The translations under genes were made by a program, and so were the position numbers. A stretch of DNA of 47,660 bases from positions 1 through 47,660 of the forward strand of contig CAMBRC010000023.1 of assembly GCA_945869965.1 (NCBI GenBank), in the 5' to 3' direction. The notes under the pieces were generated by a model. It searched no databases. It saw nothing but the letters and a program-made list of their open reading frames with translations, and was not told the DNA's origin. The stretch comes from Asaia bogorensis. GTDB lineage: Bacteria; Pseudomonadota; Alphaproteobacteria; Acetobacterales; Acetobacteraceae. Positions 1 to 7,913 of the stretch are shown here, in pieces; the stretch's first letter is position 1, and each line of letters begins with the position of its first letter.

Positions 1-317
1 ACGGTGGCGGCGGTGAAGGCGATGATGACGGAGAGCTGGGCGCCGTAGAGGATGCGCGAGAGCATGTCGCGGCCGAGATGGTCGGTGCCGAGCCAGAACC
101 GCGCCGAGGGTGGCTTGAGGCGGTTGGCCGGGCTGATCTGGTTCAAGCCGTAGGGGGCGAGCCAGTCGGCGAAGATCCCGCAGAGCAGGAACAGCACGAA
201 GACCACCATGCCGAAGGCGCCGAGCGGCTTTTCGCGGAACAGGCGGATGAAGAAGGTGGCGACCGGCCCGCGCTGGCGCGGCAGCGCTTCGAACTGCGGC
301 TGGACGGCGGCGCTCAT
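1..317 (-). CDS. Peptide-type ABC transporter permease (DppC-like), partial
   Basis: Inner-membrane permease of a dipeptide/oligopeptide-type importer. Only the first 105 residues lie in the window; the gene runs off the left edge. The visible part has the layout of the DppC/OppC family: a short cytoplasmic N-terminus, one hydrophobic segment around residues 33-52, then the family motif LGTDHLGRDMLSRILYGA at about residues 77-94. The start ATG overlaps the stop of the upstream permease gene by one base (TGATG), which supports this start and translational coupling. The partner ATPases presumably lie beyond the left edge. The substrate cannot be told from a permease. Confidence 0.9.
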   Translation of the reverse strand, partial: MSAAVQPQFEALPRQRGPVATFFIRLFREKPLGAFGMVVFVLFLLCGIFADWLAPYGLNQISPANRLKPPSARFWLGTDHLGRDMLSRILYGAQLSVIIAFTAAT

Positions 318-1273
318 CAGCGGTACCTCACCTTCGGGTCGAGCAGGCCGTAGCTGAGATCGACGATCAGGTTGATCAGCACCACCGCGACACCGACGAT
401 CAGGAACACACCGGTGATGACGGGATAGTCGCGCCGGCTGACCGCTTCGAGCAGCATCAGCCCCATGCCGGGGACGACGAAGATCTGCTCCATGATGACG
501 GTGCCGCCGATCAGGATCGGCGCCTGGAGCCCGATCAGGGTCACCACCGGGATCAGCGCGTTGCGCAGGGCGTGGCGGGTCACCATGCCGCGCTCGCCCA
601 GGCCCTTGGCCAGCGCGGTGCGGATGTAGTCCTGGCGCAGCACTTCCAGCATCATGGTGCGGGTCATGCGCATGGTGATGGCGGATAGCGAGGTGCCGAG
701 GATCAGGGCCGGCACCAGCATCTGGGTGAAATTGGCGATCGGGTCGGTGAAGAACGGCACGAACCGCACCGCGGGCGAGACGCCCCACCAGATCGAGGGG
801 AAGACCATCACCATGGTGCCCATCCAGAATCCGGGCACGGCGAGCATCAGGATGGAGAAGCTGCGGCCGAGATAGTCGCCCCAGGTGTCCTGGCGGATCG
901 CCGACCAGACGCCGATCGGCACGGCGACGATCAGCGCCACGAACAACGCCATGAAGCCGAGCTGGAAGGTGGTGGGCAGACGTTCGCCGATCTCGGCGAT
1001 CACCGATTGTTCCTGCCACAGCGATGAGCCGAAATCGCCGCGGAACAGGATGTTGCCGACCCAGCGGAAGTACTGGATGTACATCGGCTGGTCGAGGCCG
1101 AGGGTCCGCTCGAGCTGTTCGCGGTCGGTTTTGCCGGCGCTGATGTCGTTTTGCGAGATCATCAGGTCGATGATGTCGCCCGGGATCATCCGCACAGTGG
1201 AGAACACGATCACGCTGGCGAAGAACAGGGTTGGAATCAGCGCCAGCAGGCGGCGGATCAGGTAGGCCCGCAT
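317..1273 (-). CDS. Peptide-type ABC transporter permease (DppB-like)
   Basis: A 318-residue inner-membrane permease of the DppB/OppB family, the usual length. The N-terminus (MRAYLIRRLLALIPTLF) is the typical first helix. The periplasmic loop holds the GLDQP motif and FRGDFGSS. The cytoplasmic EAA-type coupling loop reads YIRTALAKGLGERG, and the protein ends in the family C-terminus LLDPKVRYR. It is the first gene of the operon fragment at the left edge. No solute-binding protein gene precedes it; the next gene upstream is a divergent MoxR ATPase, so the binding protein must be downstream or elsewhere. Family assignment is firm; the substrate is unknown. Confidence 0.93.
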   Translation of the reverse strand: MRAYLIRRLLALIPTLFFASVIVFSTVRMIPGDIIDLMISQNDISAGKTDREQLERTLGLDQPMYIQYFRWVGNILFRGDFGSSLWQEQSVIAEIGERLPTTFQLGFMALFVALIVAVPIGVWSAIRQDTWGDYLGRSFSILMLAVPGFWMGTMVMVFPSIWWGVSPAVRFVPFFTDPIANFTQMLVPALILGTSLSAITMRMTRTMMLEVLRQDYIRTALAKGLGERGMVTRHALRNALIPVVTLIGLQAPILIGGTVIMEQIFVVPGMGLMLLEAVSRRDYPVITGVFLIVGVAVVLINLIVDLSYGLLDPKVRYR

Positions 1274-1340
1274 TCGTGTTTGTTCCCTAGGACGTCGTTA
1301 CCGGCATTGTGTACAGAGTTGGACGACGGCGCCAGGGCTT

Positions 1341-1535
1341 ATACCAACCATTGGAATGATTGACCCGGACGAAGGGAAGGAAGGCGAGGGCTCTGCCCTC
1401 GACCCGCTGGGGCCGACGGCCCCAGACCCCAATTACTTTTCATAGGGTTGAGGTCCAGGGGCTCGGCCCCTGGCGGGTTTGGGCAGAGCCCAGCCTTGCT
1501 TGCCTGGATGAGTCAAGCGTTCCGATGGTTGGTAT
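1341..1535. repeat. 195-bp MITE-like element, copy 1
   Basis: The element starts with ATACCAACCAT and ends with ATGGTTGGTAT. The outer 26 bases of the two ends form an imperfect inverted repeat (about 22 of 26 match). The interior holds GC-rich hairpins (GAGGGCTCTGCCCTC; CTGGGGCC...GGCCCCAG; CCAGGGGCTCGGCCCCTGG). A near-identical copy of the same length lies at 18197-18391. It fills most of the 1274-1677 gap between a minus-strand permease and a plus-strand ATPase gene, so it lies in their shared upstream region. It encodes no protein that I can support. No clear target-site duplication is visible. Confidence 0.75.
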
Positions 1536-1677
1536 TGGTTGCAACGCGGCAGCCAGATCGAGCCGTCCAAAATGCCCCGTCCCGCCACAGATGGGGGGCC
1601 GGGTTGAGCCGAGGGCACTCGCATCCCAGCCGATTTCGCGCTAGGCACGTGTCAACATCGTTGAGGAGCCGTCCCGC

Positions 1678-2640
1678 GTGAGCACTAGCCTCGAACAGAA
1701 GATCCCGAACATCGAAGCGATCGAGGACGGATTGGCCAGCCAGGGCTATATCAGCTCGCGGCAGATCGCCACTGCCCTGTTCCTGTCCGTTCGCCTCGGC
1801 AAGCCCATCCTGGTCGAGGGTCCTGCCGGCGTCGGCAAGACCGAACTGGCCAAGGCGACCGCCGGGTTCCTCAGCCTGCCGTTGATCCGCATGCAGTGCT
1901 ACGAGGGGCTGGACGAGTCCAAGGCGCTGTACGAGTGGAAATATGGCAAGCAGCTGCTGTACACTCAGATCTTGAAGGATAAGCTGGGCGAGCAGCTGCG
2001 CGATGCCGCCAACCTGGACGAGGCGTTGGCCCGGCTGGACAAGGTGGACGACATCTTCTTCTCCGAGCGCTTCCTGGAGCCGCGGCCGTTGTTGCGCGCG
2101 CTGAAGGAGCCGCTGGGCTGCGTGCTGCTGGTCGACGAGGTCGACAAGGCGGACGAGGAGTTCGAGTCGTTCCTGCTGGAGATACTGTCCGACTATCAGG
2201 TCAGCATTCCCGAGCTGGGAACCCAGGTGGCCACCGTCATCCCGATCGTGCTGCTGACCTCGAACAACACCCGCGATCTCGGCGATGCGATGAAGCGGCG
2301 CTGCCTGCATCTGCATATTGGCTATCCCGATGCGCGGCGCGAGGAGCGGATCGTGGCGACTCGCATCCCGCATGTGCAGGCCAACCTGCTGCGCCAGCTG
2401 GTGCATTTCGTGCAGAGCCTGCGCACCCAGGACCTTCGGAAACTGCCGTCGGTCAGCGAGACGATCGACTGGGCGCGCGCGCTGATCCTGATGAATGCCG
2501 GCCAACTGGACAGCGAAGTGGTCCATAATACGCTGAACGTGCTGCTGAAGTTCGAGGGCGACATGACCAGCGCCGGCAAGCTGGTGGGCGAGATGACGCA
2601 CCAGGCGTTGCGCGAGGCCCAGGGCATGGCGGCGAAGTAA
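1678..2640 (+). CDS. MoxR-family AAA+ ATPase (CoxD-like)
   Basis: A 320-residue cytoplasmic AAA+ ATPase of the MoxR family. Walker A is GPAGVGKT at residues 48-55, Walker B is the VLLVDEVDKAD stretch, and a sensor-type LLTSNN motif follows. Members of this family act as chaperone-like motors that mature metalloenzymes together with a VWA-domain partner; CoxD of the CO dehydrogenase cluster is the best-known close type. The start is GTG, chosen because a GAGGAG ribosome site lies about 11 bases upstream. The gene sits 7 bases before a VWA gene, the classic MoxR-VWA pairing. No CO dehydrogenase genes are nearby; the BisC-like molybdoenzyme at 11.7-14.0 kb is the only molybdoenzyme in view, and it is not adjacent. 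Confidence 0.93.
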   Translation: MSTSLEQKIPNIEAIEDGLASQGYISSRQIATALFLSVRLGKPILVEGPAGVGKTELAKATAGFLSLPLIRMQCYEGLDESKALYEWKYGKQLLYTQILKDKLGEQLRDAANLDEALARLDKVDDIFFSERFLEPRPLLRALKEPLGCVLLVDEVDKADEEFESFLLEILSDYQVSIPELGTQVATVIPIVLLTSNNTRDLGDAMKRRCLHLHIGYPDARREERIVATRIPHVQANLLRQLVHFVQSLRTQDLRKLPSVSETIDWARALILMNAGQLDSEVVHNTLNVLLKFEGDMTSAGKLVGEMTHQALREAQGMAAK

Positions 2641-2647
2641 CGCCGCC

Positions 2648-4069
2648 ATGTCGTATTCCCAGCCTTTCGCCAAGCGCGGCGAAACCCAGGCGCAGACGGC
2701 GGATATGATCCTGCGCCTGTTGCGGGTGGCGCGCGGGGCGGGCGTGCGGATTTCGGTCTCGGAATCGCTCGATGCGTTTCATTCGGCCAATGTCATCGGC
2801 TTCGAGGATCGGCAGGCGCTGAAGGACGCGCTGACGCTGACCATCGCCAAGACGGTCGAGGACAAGCGCATCTTCGAGCAGTGCTTCGAGACTTATTTCC
2901 GACGGGACTCGACGGCACTTGGCGACAAGATTGCCGAAGCCGGACGTGCGCCCGATAAATCGCCCCAGGGCGAGGGCGACGCGCAGGGAATGGGCGGCGA
3001 AGGGCAGGGGGCAGCGTCGAACCTCGGCCAGATGCTGTTGGACAATGACCTCGCCGGGCTGGCCGCGGCGATGGAGCGGGCCGCCGAGGCTGCCGGTGCG
3101 ACCAACATCACGCTGTTCACCCAAACCAACCTGTACGCCCGTCGTATCCTCGACCGCATGGGGCTGCCGGAGCTGGAGCGCGAGATCACCAAGCTGCGCG
3201 CCGAGGGCAACGCCGAGCTGGCCGACCGGCTGGCGCGGGCGCGGGCCGTGCTGGGCGAGCAGGCGCGTGCTTACATGGAACGGCAGTTGACGCTGTTTGC
3301 CGCCGGCACCACGCGGGAAATCCGCGAAGGCGCGCTGCGGCAAGTCAATCTGTCCCAGCTTGACCGGCGCGACATCGAGCGGATGCGCCAGCTGATCCGC
3401 GAAATGGCCAAGAAACTGGCCGAGCGCTACAGCCGCAAGCGCTACCGCGACCGCAAGGGCGTGCTGGATACCCGCCGCACCATACGCCGCAACATGGCCT
3501 TCGACGCCATCCCGTTCCGCACCGTGTGGAAGCGTGAGCGCATGGACAAGCCGCGGGTGATGGCGCTGTGCGACGTGTCCGGTTCGGTGGCCTCGGTCGC
3601 GCGCTTCCTATTGATGTTCCTGTACTCGCTGAACGATGTGCTGGCCGATCTGCGCGGCTTCGCCTTCTCCAGCCACCTCGTCGAGGTCAGCAGCATTCTG
3701 TCGCGCGAGAACAGCGACGACGCGGTCACCAAGATTCTCGAAGCGGTCGGCTTCGGTTCGACCAACTACGGCAAATCGCTGGAAGACTTCTCCGCCCTGG
3801 CGCTGAACAAGATCAACCGGCAAACCACGGTCATCATCCTCGGTGATGCGCGCGGCAATCGCAACGAAGCACGTGTCGACCTGATGAACGGCATCTTCAG
3901 CCGGGCCGGGCGCGTGATCTGGCTGAACCCGGAACCGCAGCCGCTTTGGGGCACCGGGGATAGCGACATGTATCGCTACGCGCCGTTCTGCCATCAGATG
4001 GTGACGTGCAATACGATTGCCCAGCTCGAACGGATCGTCGAGGAACTGCTCGCGACGGCGCGAAGGTAA
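2648..4069 (+). CDS. VWA-domain protein (CoxE-like)
   Basis: A 473-residue protein with a C-terminal von Willebrand A domain. The MIDAS metal site is visible as CDVSGSV (DxSxS), and later GSTNYG and ILGDARGNR fit the rest of the fold. The N-terminal half is charged, and a Gly/Gln-rich linker lies around residues 100-120. The layout matches CoxE-like proteins, which work with a MoxR/CoxD ATPase to insert or remodel metal centres in large enzymes. It follows the MoxR gene by 7 bases, so the two are almost surely co-transcribed. The target enzyme is not shown by the context. The gene ends facing the minus-strand ABC operon across a hairpin-rich repeat. Confidence 0.9.
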   Translation: MSYSQPFAKRGETQAQTADMILRLLRVARGAGVRISVSESLDAFHSANVIGFEDRQALKDALTLTIAKTVEDKRIFEQCFETYFRRDSTALGDKIAEAGRAPDKSPQGEGDAQGMGGEGQGAASNLGQMLLDNDLAGLAAAMERAAEAAGATNITLFTQTNLYARRILDRMGLPELEREITKLRAEGNAELADRLARARAVLGEQARAYMERQLTLFAAGTTREIREGALRQVNLSQLDRRDIERMRQLIREMAKKLAERYSRKRYRDRKGVLDTRRTIRRNMAFDAIPFRTVWKRERMDKPRVMALCDVSGSVASVARFLLMFLYSLNDVLADLRGFAFSSHLVEVSSILSRENSDDAVTKILEAVGFGSTNYGKSLEDFSALALNKINRQTTVIILGDARGNRNEARVDLMNGIFSRAGRVIWLNPEPQPLWGTGDSDMYRYAPFCHQMVTCNTIAQLERIVEELLATARR

Positions 4070-4221
4070 GGAAGCCAGGGCTCTGCCCTGGACCCGCTGG
4101 GGCCGGCGGCCCCAGACCCCATTCGTCTAGAGCCTTCGGCCACAGGGGGCGCTTATGGTCGAGGGTCCAGGGACCTCGGGTCCCTGGTGGGGTCCGGGGC
4201 AAAGCCCCAGCTTGGATTCCT
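4070..4221. repeat. GC-rich multi-hairpin repeat between convergent genes
   Basis: This gap begins with CCAGGGCTCTGCCCTGG and CTGGGGCCGGCGGCCCCAG, the same two hairpins found in the 195-bp elements at 1341 and 18197 and near the right edge at about 47560. It then carries further hairpins (CCAGGGACCTCGGGTCCCTGG; GGGGCAAAGCCCC). It lacks the ATACCAACC terminal repeats, so it is a related but different form. It lies exactly between two convergent genes, where it could end transcription from both sides; that role is inferred. Confidence 0.6.
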
Positions 4222-5016
4222 TCACCCCCGTATCGGCACCGCGTCCAGCAGGTCGAGATCGCCGCCGCTCGGGTCGAAGCCTTTGTTCGAGCGCAGGAGT
4301 TGCTGGGTATAGGGGTTTTGGACATCGCCGGCTGCCAGCGCGTCGGCGGTGGTGGTTTCGACGATTTCGCCGCGGTTCATCACCGCGATGCGGTCGCACA
4401 GATGGGCGATCACGGCGAGGTCGTGGCTGACCATCAGCATGGTCAGGCCGAGGTCGCGGCGCAGCCGGCTGAGCAGGTTGAGGATTTCCGCCTGCACGGA
4501 GACGTCCAGCGCCGAGGTTGGTTCGTCCAGCAGCAGGATGCGCGGTTCCAGGATCAGGGCGCGGGCGATGGCGATGCGCTGGCGCTGTCCGCCGGAGAGC
4601 TGGTGCGGGTAGCGGAAGCGGTGGGTTGGGCCCATGCCCACCTCCTCCAGTGCGGCGGAGACACGCCGGTCAGCGTCGCCGAGTTTGTGGATGGCGATCG
4701 GCATCGACAGGGTCTGGTCGACGGTCATGTTCGGATGGAGCGAACCGTAGGGGTCCTGGAACACCATCTGGACCATCTTGCGCTGGGCGGTGGAGCGCTT
4801 GCGGCCCATTTCGGTGCCGGCGAGCATGACGCGGCCTTCGGCATGGGCGATCAGGCCGGCAACCGCGCGCAGAACGGTGGACTTGCCGGAGCCGGATTCG
4901 CCGACCAGGCCGAAGGCTTCGCCCTCGGCGACCGCGAGGGTGACGTTGCGGGCGGCGTCGAAGCGCTTGGCGCCTTTGCCATAAGTGACGGTGACGCGGT
5001 CGAGCTCGATGCTCAT
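4222..5016 (-). CDS. Peptide-type ABC transporter ATP-binding protein (DppF-like)
   Basis: A 264-residue cytoplasmic ATPase, last gene of the 4222-9521 importer operon. Walker A (GESGSGKST), ABC signature (LSGGQRQR), Walker B (ILLLDEPTSALD) and the switch His (VSHDLAV) are all intact. It is at the short end for DppF, and its C-terminus lacks the long oligopeptide/dipeptide-transporter extension. The start overlaps the stop of the upstream ATPase gene by 4 bases. It pairs with that gene to form the heterodimeric motor. Confidence 0.93.
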   Translation of the reverse strand: MSIELDRVTVTYGKGAKRFDAARNVTLAVAEGEAFGLVGESGSGKSTVLRAVAGLIAHAEGRVMLAGTEMGRKRSTAQRKMVQMVFQDPYGSLHPNMTVDQTLSMPIAIHKLGDADRRVSAALEEVGMGPTHRFRYPHQLSGGQRQRIAIARALILEPRILLLDEPTSALDVSVQAEILNLLSRLRRDLGLTMLMVSHDLAVIAHLCDRIAVMNRGEIVETTTADALAAGDVQNPYTQQLLRSNKGFDPSGGDLDLLDAVPIRG

Positions 5017-5897
5017 GCCCCACCCTTCACAGATGTCGTTTCGAGCGGGGTGACGATGTCGTCCATCCAGGCGGGGTCGCGCTGCAATTGCGGGAGTTCG
5101 TCGCGCCGGCGGCCGAGTTCGGGCAGGGCGGCGAGCAGGCCGCGGGTGTAGGGGTGCTGGGCGTCGGCGAGGCGGCCGGCGTCGCAGATCTCGACGATCT
5201 GGCCGGCATACATCACCAGCACCCGGTCGCAGAACGAGGAGACGAGGTGCAGGTTGTGGCTGATCAGGATCAGGCCCATGCCGCGCTCGCGGACGAGCTC
5301 GTCCATGATCGACAGCACCTGGCTTTGCACAGTGACGTCGAGTGCGGAGGTCGGCTCGTCGGCGATCAGAAGCTCTGGCCCGGCGATCAGCATCATCGCG
5401 ATCATGATGCGCTGGCCCATGCCGCCGGAAACCTGGTGCGGATACATGGCATAGACGCGTTCGGGGTCGCGGATATGCACGGCGTTGAGCATTTCCAGCG
5501 ATGCTGCCTTGGCCTCGGCCTTGCTGCTGTTGAGATGGGTGCGGTGGGTTTCGGCGATCTGCTGGCCGACCGACATGACGGGGTCGAGCGAGTATTTCGG
5601 GTCCTGCAGCACCATGGCCATGCGCTTGCCGCGCAGGCGGCGAAGCTGGCGCTCGGATTGGGTCCGCAGGTCGATGTCCCCGAGCAGCAGTTCGTCGGCG
5701 GCGACCCGCGCGGGTGGGCGCGCCAGGCCCATGATCGCGCGCCCGGTGGTGGATTTGCCGGAGCCGGACTCGCCGACGATGCCGAGGCGTTCCCGCCCCA
5801 GGGTGAAGCTGACGTTGCGCACGGCCTTGAAGTCGCCGTCATCGCTGGGATAGGTGACGCTGAGGTTGCGCACGCGCAGCAGCGGGGAGTCCATCAT
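5013..5897 (-). CDS. Peptide-type ABC transporter ATP-binding protein (DppD-like)
   Basis: About 294 residues. Walker A is GESGSGKST, Walker B LLIADEPTSALD, and the switch region is ISHNLHL, with Asn where Asp is more usual. The signature reads VSGGMGQR, a variant of the common LSGGMRQR. The open frame continues upstream of the chosen start, but that stretch overlaps the end of the permease gene and looks non-coding. The paired ATGs at 5897/5894 begin the recognisable domain (MDSPLLRVRNLSV), 10 bases after the permease stop. It forms the motor with the DppF-like protein. Confidence 0.92.
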   Translation of the reverse strand: MMDSPLLRVRNLSVTYPSDDGDFKAVRNVSFTLGRERLGIVGESGSGKSTTGRAIMGLARPPARVAADELLLGDIDLRTQSERQLRRLRGKRMAMVLQDPKYSLDPVMSVGQQIAETHRTHLNSSKAEAKAASLEMLNAVHIRDPERVYAMYPHQVSGGMGQRIMIAMMLIAGPELLIADEPTSALDVTVQSQVLSIMDELVRERGMGLILISHNLHLVSSFCDRVLVMYAGQIVEICDAGRLADAQHPYTRGLLAALPELGRRRDELPQLQRDPAWMDDIVTPLETTSVKGGA

Positions 5898-5907
5898 CGC
5901 GCGTGCC

Positions 5908-6828
5908 TCAACCGCGGCCGGAGGCGGCGTCGCGCAGCCCGTCGCCGAGCAGGTTGAAGCCGAGGCTGGTGATGAAGATGGCAATGCCCGGCAGGGTGGC
6001 GACCCACCACTGGTCGAGCAGCACGGCCCGGCCGGTGGAGACCATGGCGCCCCATTCCGGCGAAGGCGGTTGCGCGCCGAGACCGAGGAAGCCGAGCCCA
6101 GCGGCGGTCAGGATGATGCCGGCCATGTCGAGCGTCAGGCGGATGATCACCGAGGGCAGGCAGAGCGGCACGATCTGGGTGGCGATGATGCGCAGATGCG
6201 AGGCGCCTTGCAGCTCGGCGGCCTGGATGAACTCGCTGCGCCGGCGCGTCATCGTCTCGGCGCGCGCCAGGCGGGCATAGGGCGGCCAGGCGGTGAGCGC
6301 TATGGCGATCACGGCGTTTTCGATGCCTGGGCCGAGGGCGGCGGCGAAGGCCAGTGCGAGGATCAGTCGGGGGAAAGCGAGGAAGATGTCGGTCAGGCGC
6401 ATCAGCACGGCGTCGATCCAGCCGCCGAAATACCCGGCGGGCAGGCCGATGGCGAGGCCGATCGGCACCACGATCAGGCTGACCAGGATGACGATGGTGA
6501 GCGTGATGCGCGCGCCGAAGGCCATGCGCGCCATGATGTCGCGGCCAAGCTCGTCAGTGCCGAAGGGGTGCGCCCAGGACGAGGGCTGTAGCCGGTCTTC
6601 CAACACCTGGGTCAGTGCCGTGGACGGGTCGGCGATCAGCGGCGCCGCGGCGGCGATCACCACCAGCAGGATGACGATCGCCAGCCCGACCATGCCCAGG
6701 GTGTTGCGCTGGAAGGCCAGCCAGGCGCGAAACCAGCCGCCGAGCCGTGCCTGACGGCGGCTGGCCGGCGCGGGGTCGAGCAGCCAGGCGCGCAAGGTTG
6801 GTCCGGCGCCCGCTCGGGTGGCGGTCAT
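5908..6828 (-). CDS. Peptide-type ABC transporter permease (DppC-like)
   Basis: A 306-residue inner-membrane permease. One N-terminal hydrophobic helix is followed by the family motif FGTDELGRDIMARM, then the permease core, with a coupling loop near EFIQAAELQGAS, and it ends [10 protein letters not shown]. The start ATG at 6828 overlaps the stop of the DppB-like gene by 4 bases (ATGA). A longer upstream frame exists but would lie inside the DppB-like gene and looks like shadow sequence. It is third in the operon order binding protein, B, C, D, F. Confidence 0.93.
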   Translation of the reverse strand: MTATRAGAGPTLRAWLLDPAPASRRQARLGGWFRAWLAFQRNTLGMVGLAIVILLVVIAAAAPLIADPSTALTQVLEDRLQPSSWAHPFGTDELGRDIMARMAFGARITLTIVILVSLIVVPIGLAIGLPAGYFGGWIDAVLMRLTDIFLAFPRLILALAFAAALGPGIENAVIAIALTAWPPYARLARAETMTRRRSEFIQAAELQGASHLRIIATQIVPLCLPSVIIRLTLDMAGIILTAAGLGFLGLGAQPPSPEWGAMVSTGRAVLLDQWWVATLPGIAIFITSLGFNLLGDGLRDAASGRG

Positions 6829-7901
6829 GACGGCTCCCGCGCGCGCGGGTCGACCAGCGTGTAGACGATGTCCGACAGCATGTTCAGGAAGATGTAGATC
6901 GTGCCGATCAGCAATGTCGCCCCCAGCACCGCGTTGAGGTCGGCGGCGAAGAGCGAGTTTTTCATGTAGAGGCCGAGGCCTGGCCAGGCGAACACGGTTT
7001 CGGTCAGCACCGCCCCCTCCAGCAGGCTGCCGAAGGTGAGTGCCACCACGGTGATCAGCTGGACCCAGACATTGCCGAGCGCGTGCACCCACACCACTCG
7101 CCAGGGCGACAGCCCCTTGGCCAGGGCGGCCAGGATGTATTCCTGTTCCAACTGCGCCAGCATGAAGCTGCGGGTCATGCGCGCGATATAGGCGAGCGAC
7201 AGGTATCCGAGGATCGAGGCCGGCAGGATCAGGTGGCCCAGGGCGTTGAAGAACACCTCCTCCTCACCGGCCAGCAGCGCGTCGATCGTGATCAATCCGG
7301 TGATCATCGGCACCATGTCGTCAAACGCCACGTCCAGCCGTCCGGGCCCTTCGACCCAGCCGAGCTTGGCGTAGAACAGCAGCAGCCCGACCAGCCCGAG
7401 CCAGAATACCGGCATGGAATAGCCGAGCAGCGACATGAACCGGACGATCTGGTCCACCACGCGGCCGCGATTGGTGGCGGCGATCACGCCCATCGGCACG
7501 CCAACCAGCACGCCGATGATCAGCGCCAGCGAGGCCAGTTCCATGGTGGCGGGAAAGACGCGCCAGACATCCTCAACCACCGGGCGGGCGGTCATCACCG
7601 AATTGCCGAACTCGCCGCGTACGACCTTGGCCAGATAGGTGGCGTATTGCACCACCACCGGCTGGTCGAGCCCGAGTTCCTTGTAGACGCGGTCGTAGAC
7701 CTCGGTGCTCGCCTTGTCGCCGACGATGCTGATGACGGGATCGATCGGCATGAAGCGGCCGATCACAAAAGTCACCGCGGTCAGGCCCAGGAAGGTGAGG
7801 ATGACCGAGAACACCACGCCACCCAGACGACGAAGTGGCGCTGCAAGCCGCCGCGCCACTCCATCTTCCTTGTGCCGTGCCTCGGAACTGGCGCCAGACA
7901 C
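6825..7901 (-). CDS. Peptide-type ABC transporter permease (DppB-like)
   Basis: A 358-residue inner-membrane permease, some 20-40 residues longer than most DppB proteins because of an N-terminal arginine-rich lead before the first helix. Family features include ELGLDQPVVVQY and RGEFGNSV in the periplasmic loop, and YILAALAKGLSP in the coupling loop. The N-terminal extension may be partly over-called, since a later internal start is possible. It follows the binding-protein gene by 12 bases and overlaps the next permease gene by 4. Confidence 0.92.
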   Translation of the reverse strand: MSGASSEARHKEDGVARRLAAPLRRLGGVVFSVILTFLGLTAVTFVIGRFMPIDPVISIVGDKASTEVYDRVYKELGLDQPVVVQYATYLAKVVRGEFGNSVMTARPVVEDVWRVFPATMELASLALIIGVLVGVPMGVIAATNRGRVVDQIVRFMSLLGYSMPVFWLGLVGLLLFYAKLGWVEGPGRLDVAFDDMVPMITGLITIDALLAGEEEVFFNALGHLILPASILGYLSLAYIARMTRSFMLAQLEQEYILAALAKGLSPWRVVWVHALGNVWVQLITVVALTFGSLLEGAVLTETVFAWPGLGLYMKNSLFAADLNAVLGATLLIGTIYIFLNMLSDIVYTLVDPRAREPS

Positions 7902-7913
7902 GGGCTCGATCGC

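Noticed and set aside
5897-5984. Upstream extension of the DppD-like ATPase gene
   Set aside because: The added residues are Ser/Ala/Pro shadow sequence overlapping the end of the permease gene; the domain begins at the ATG pair at 5897/5894.
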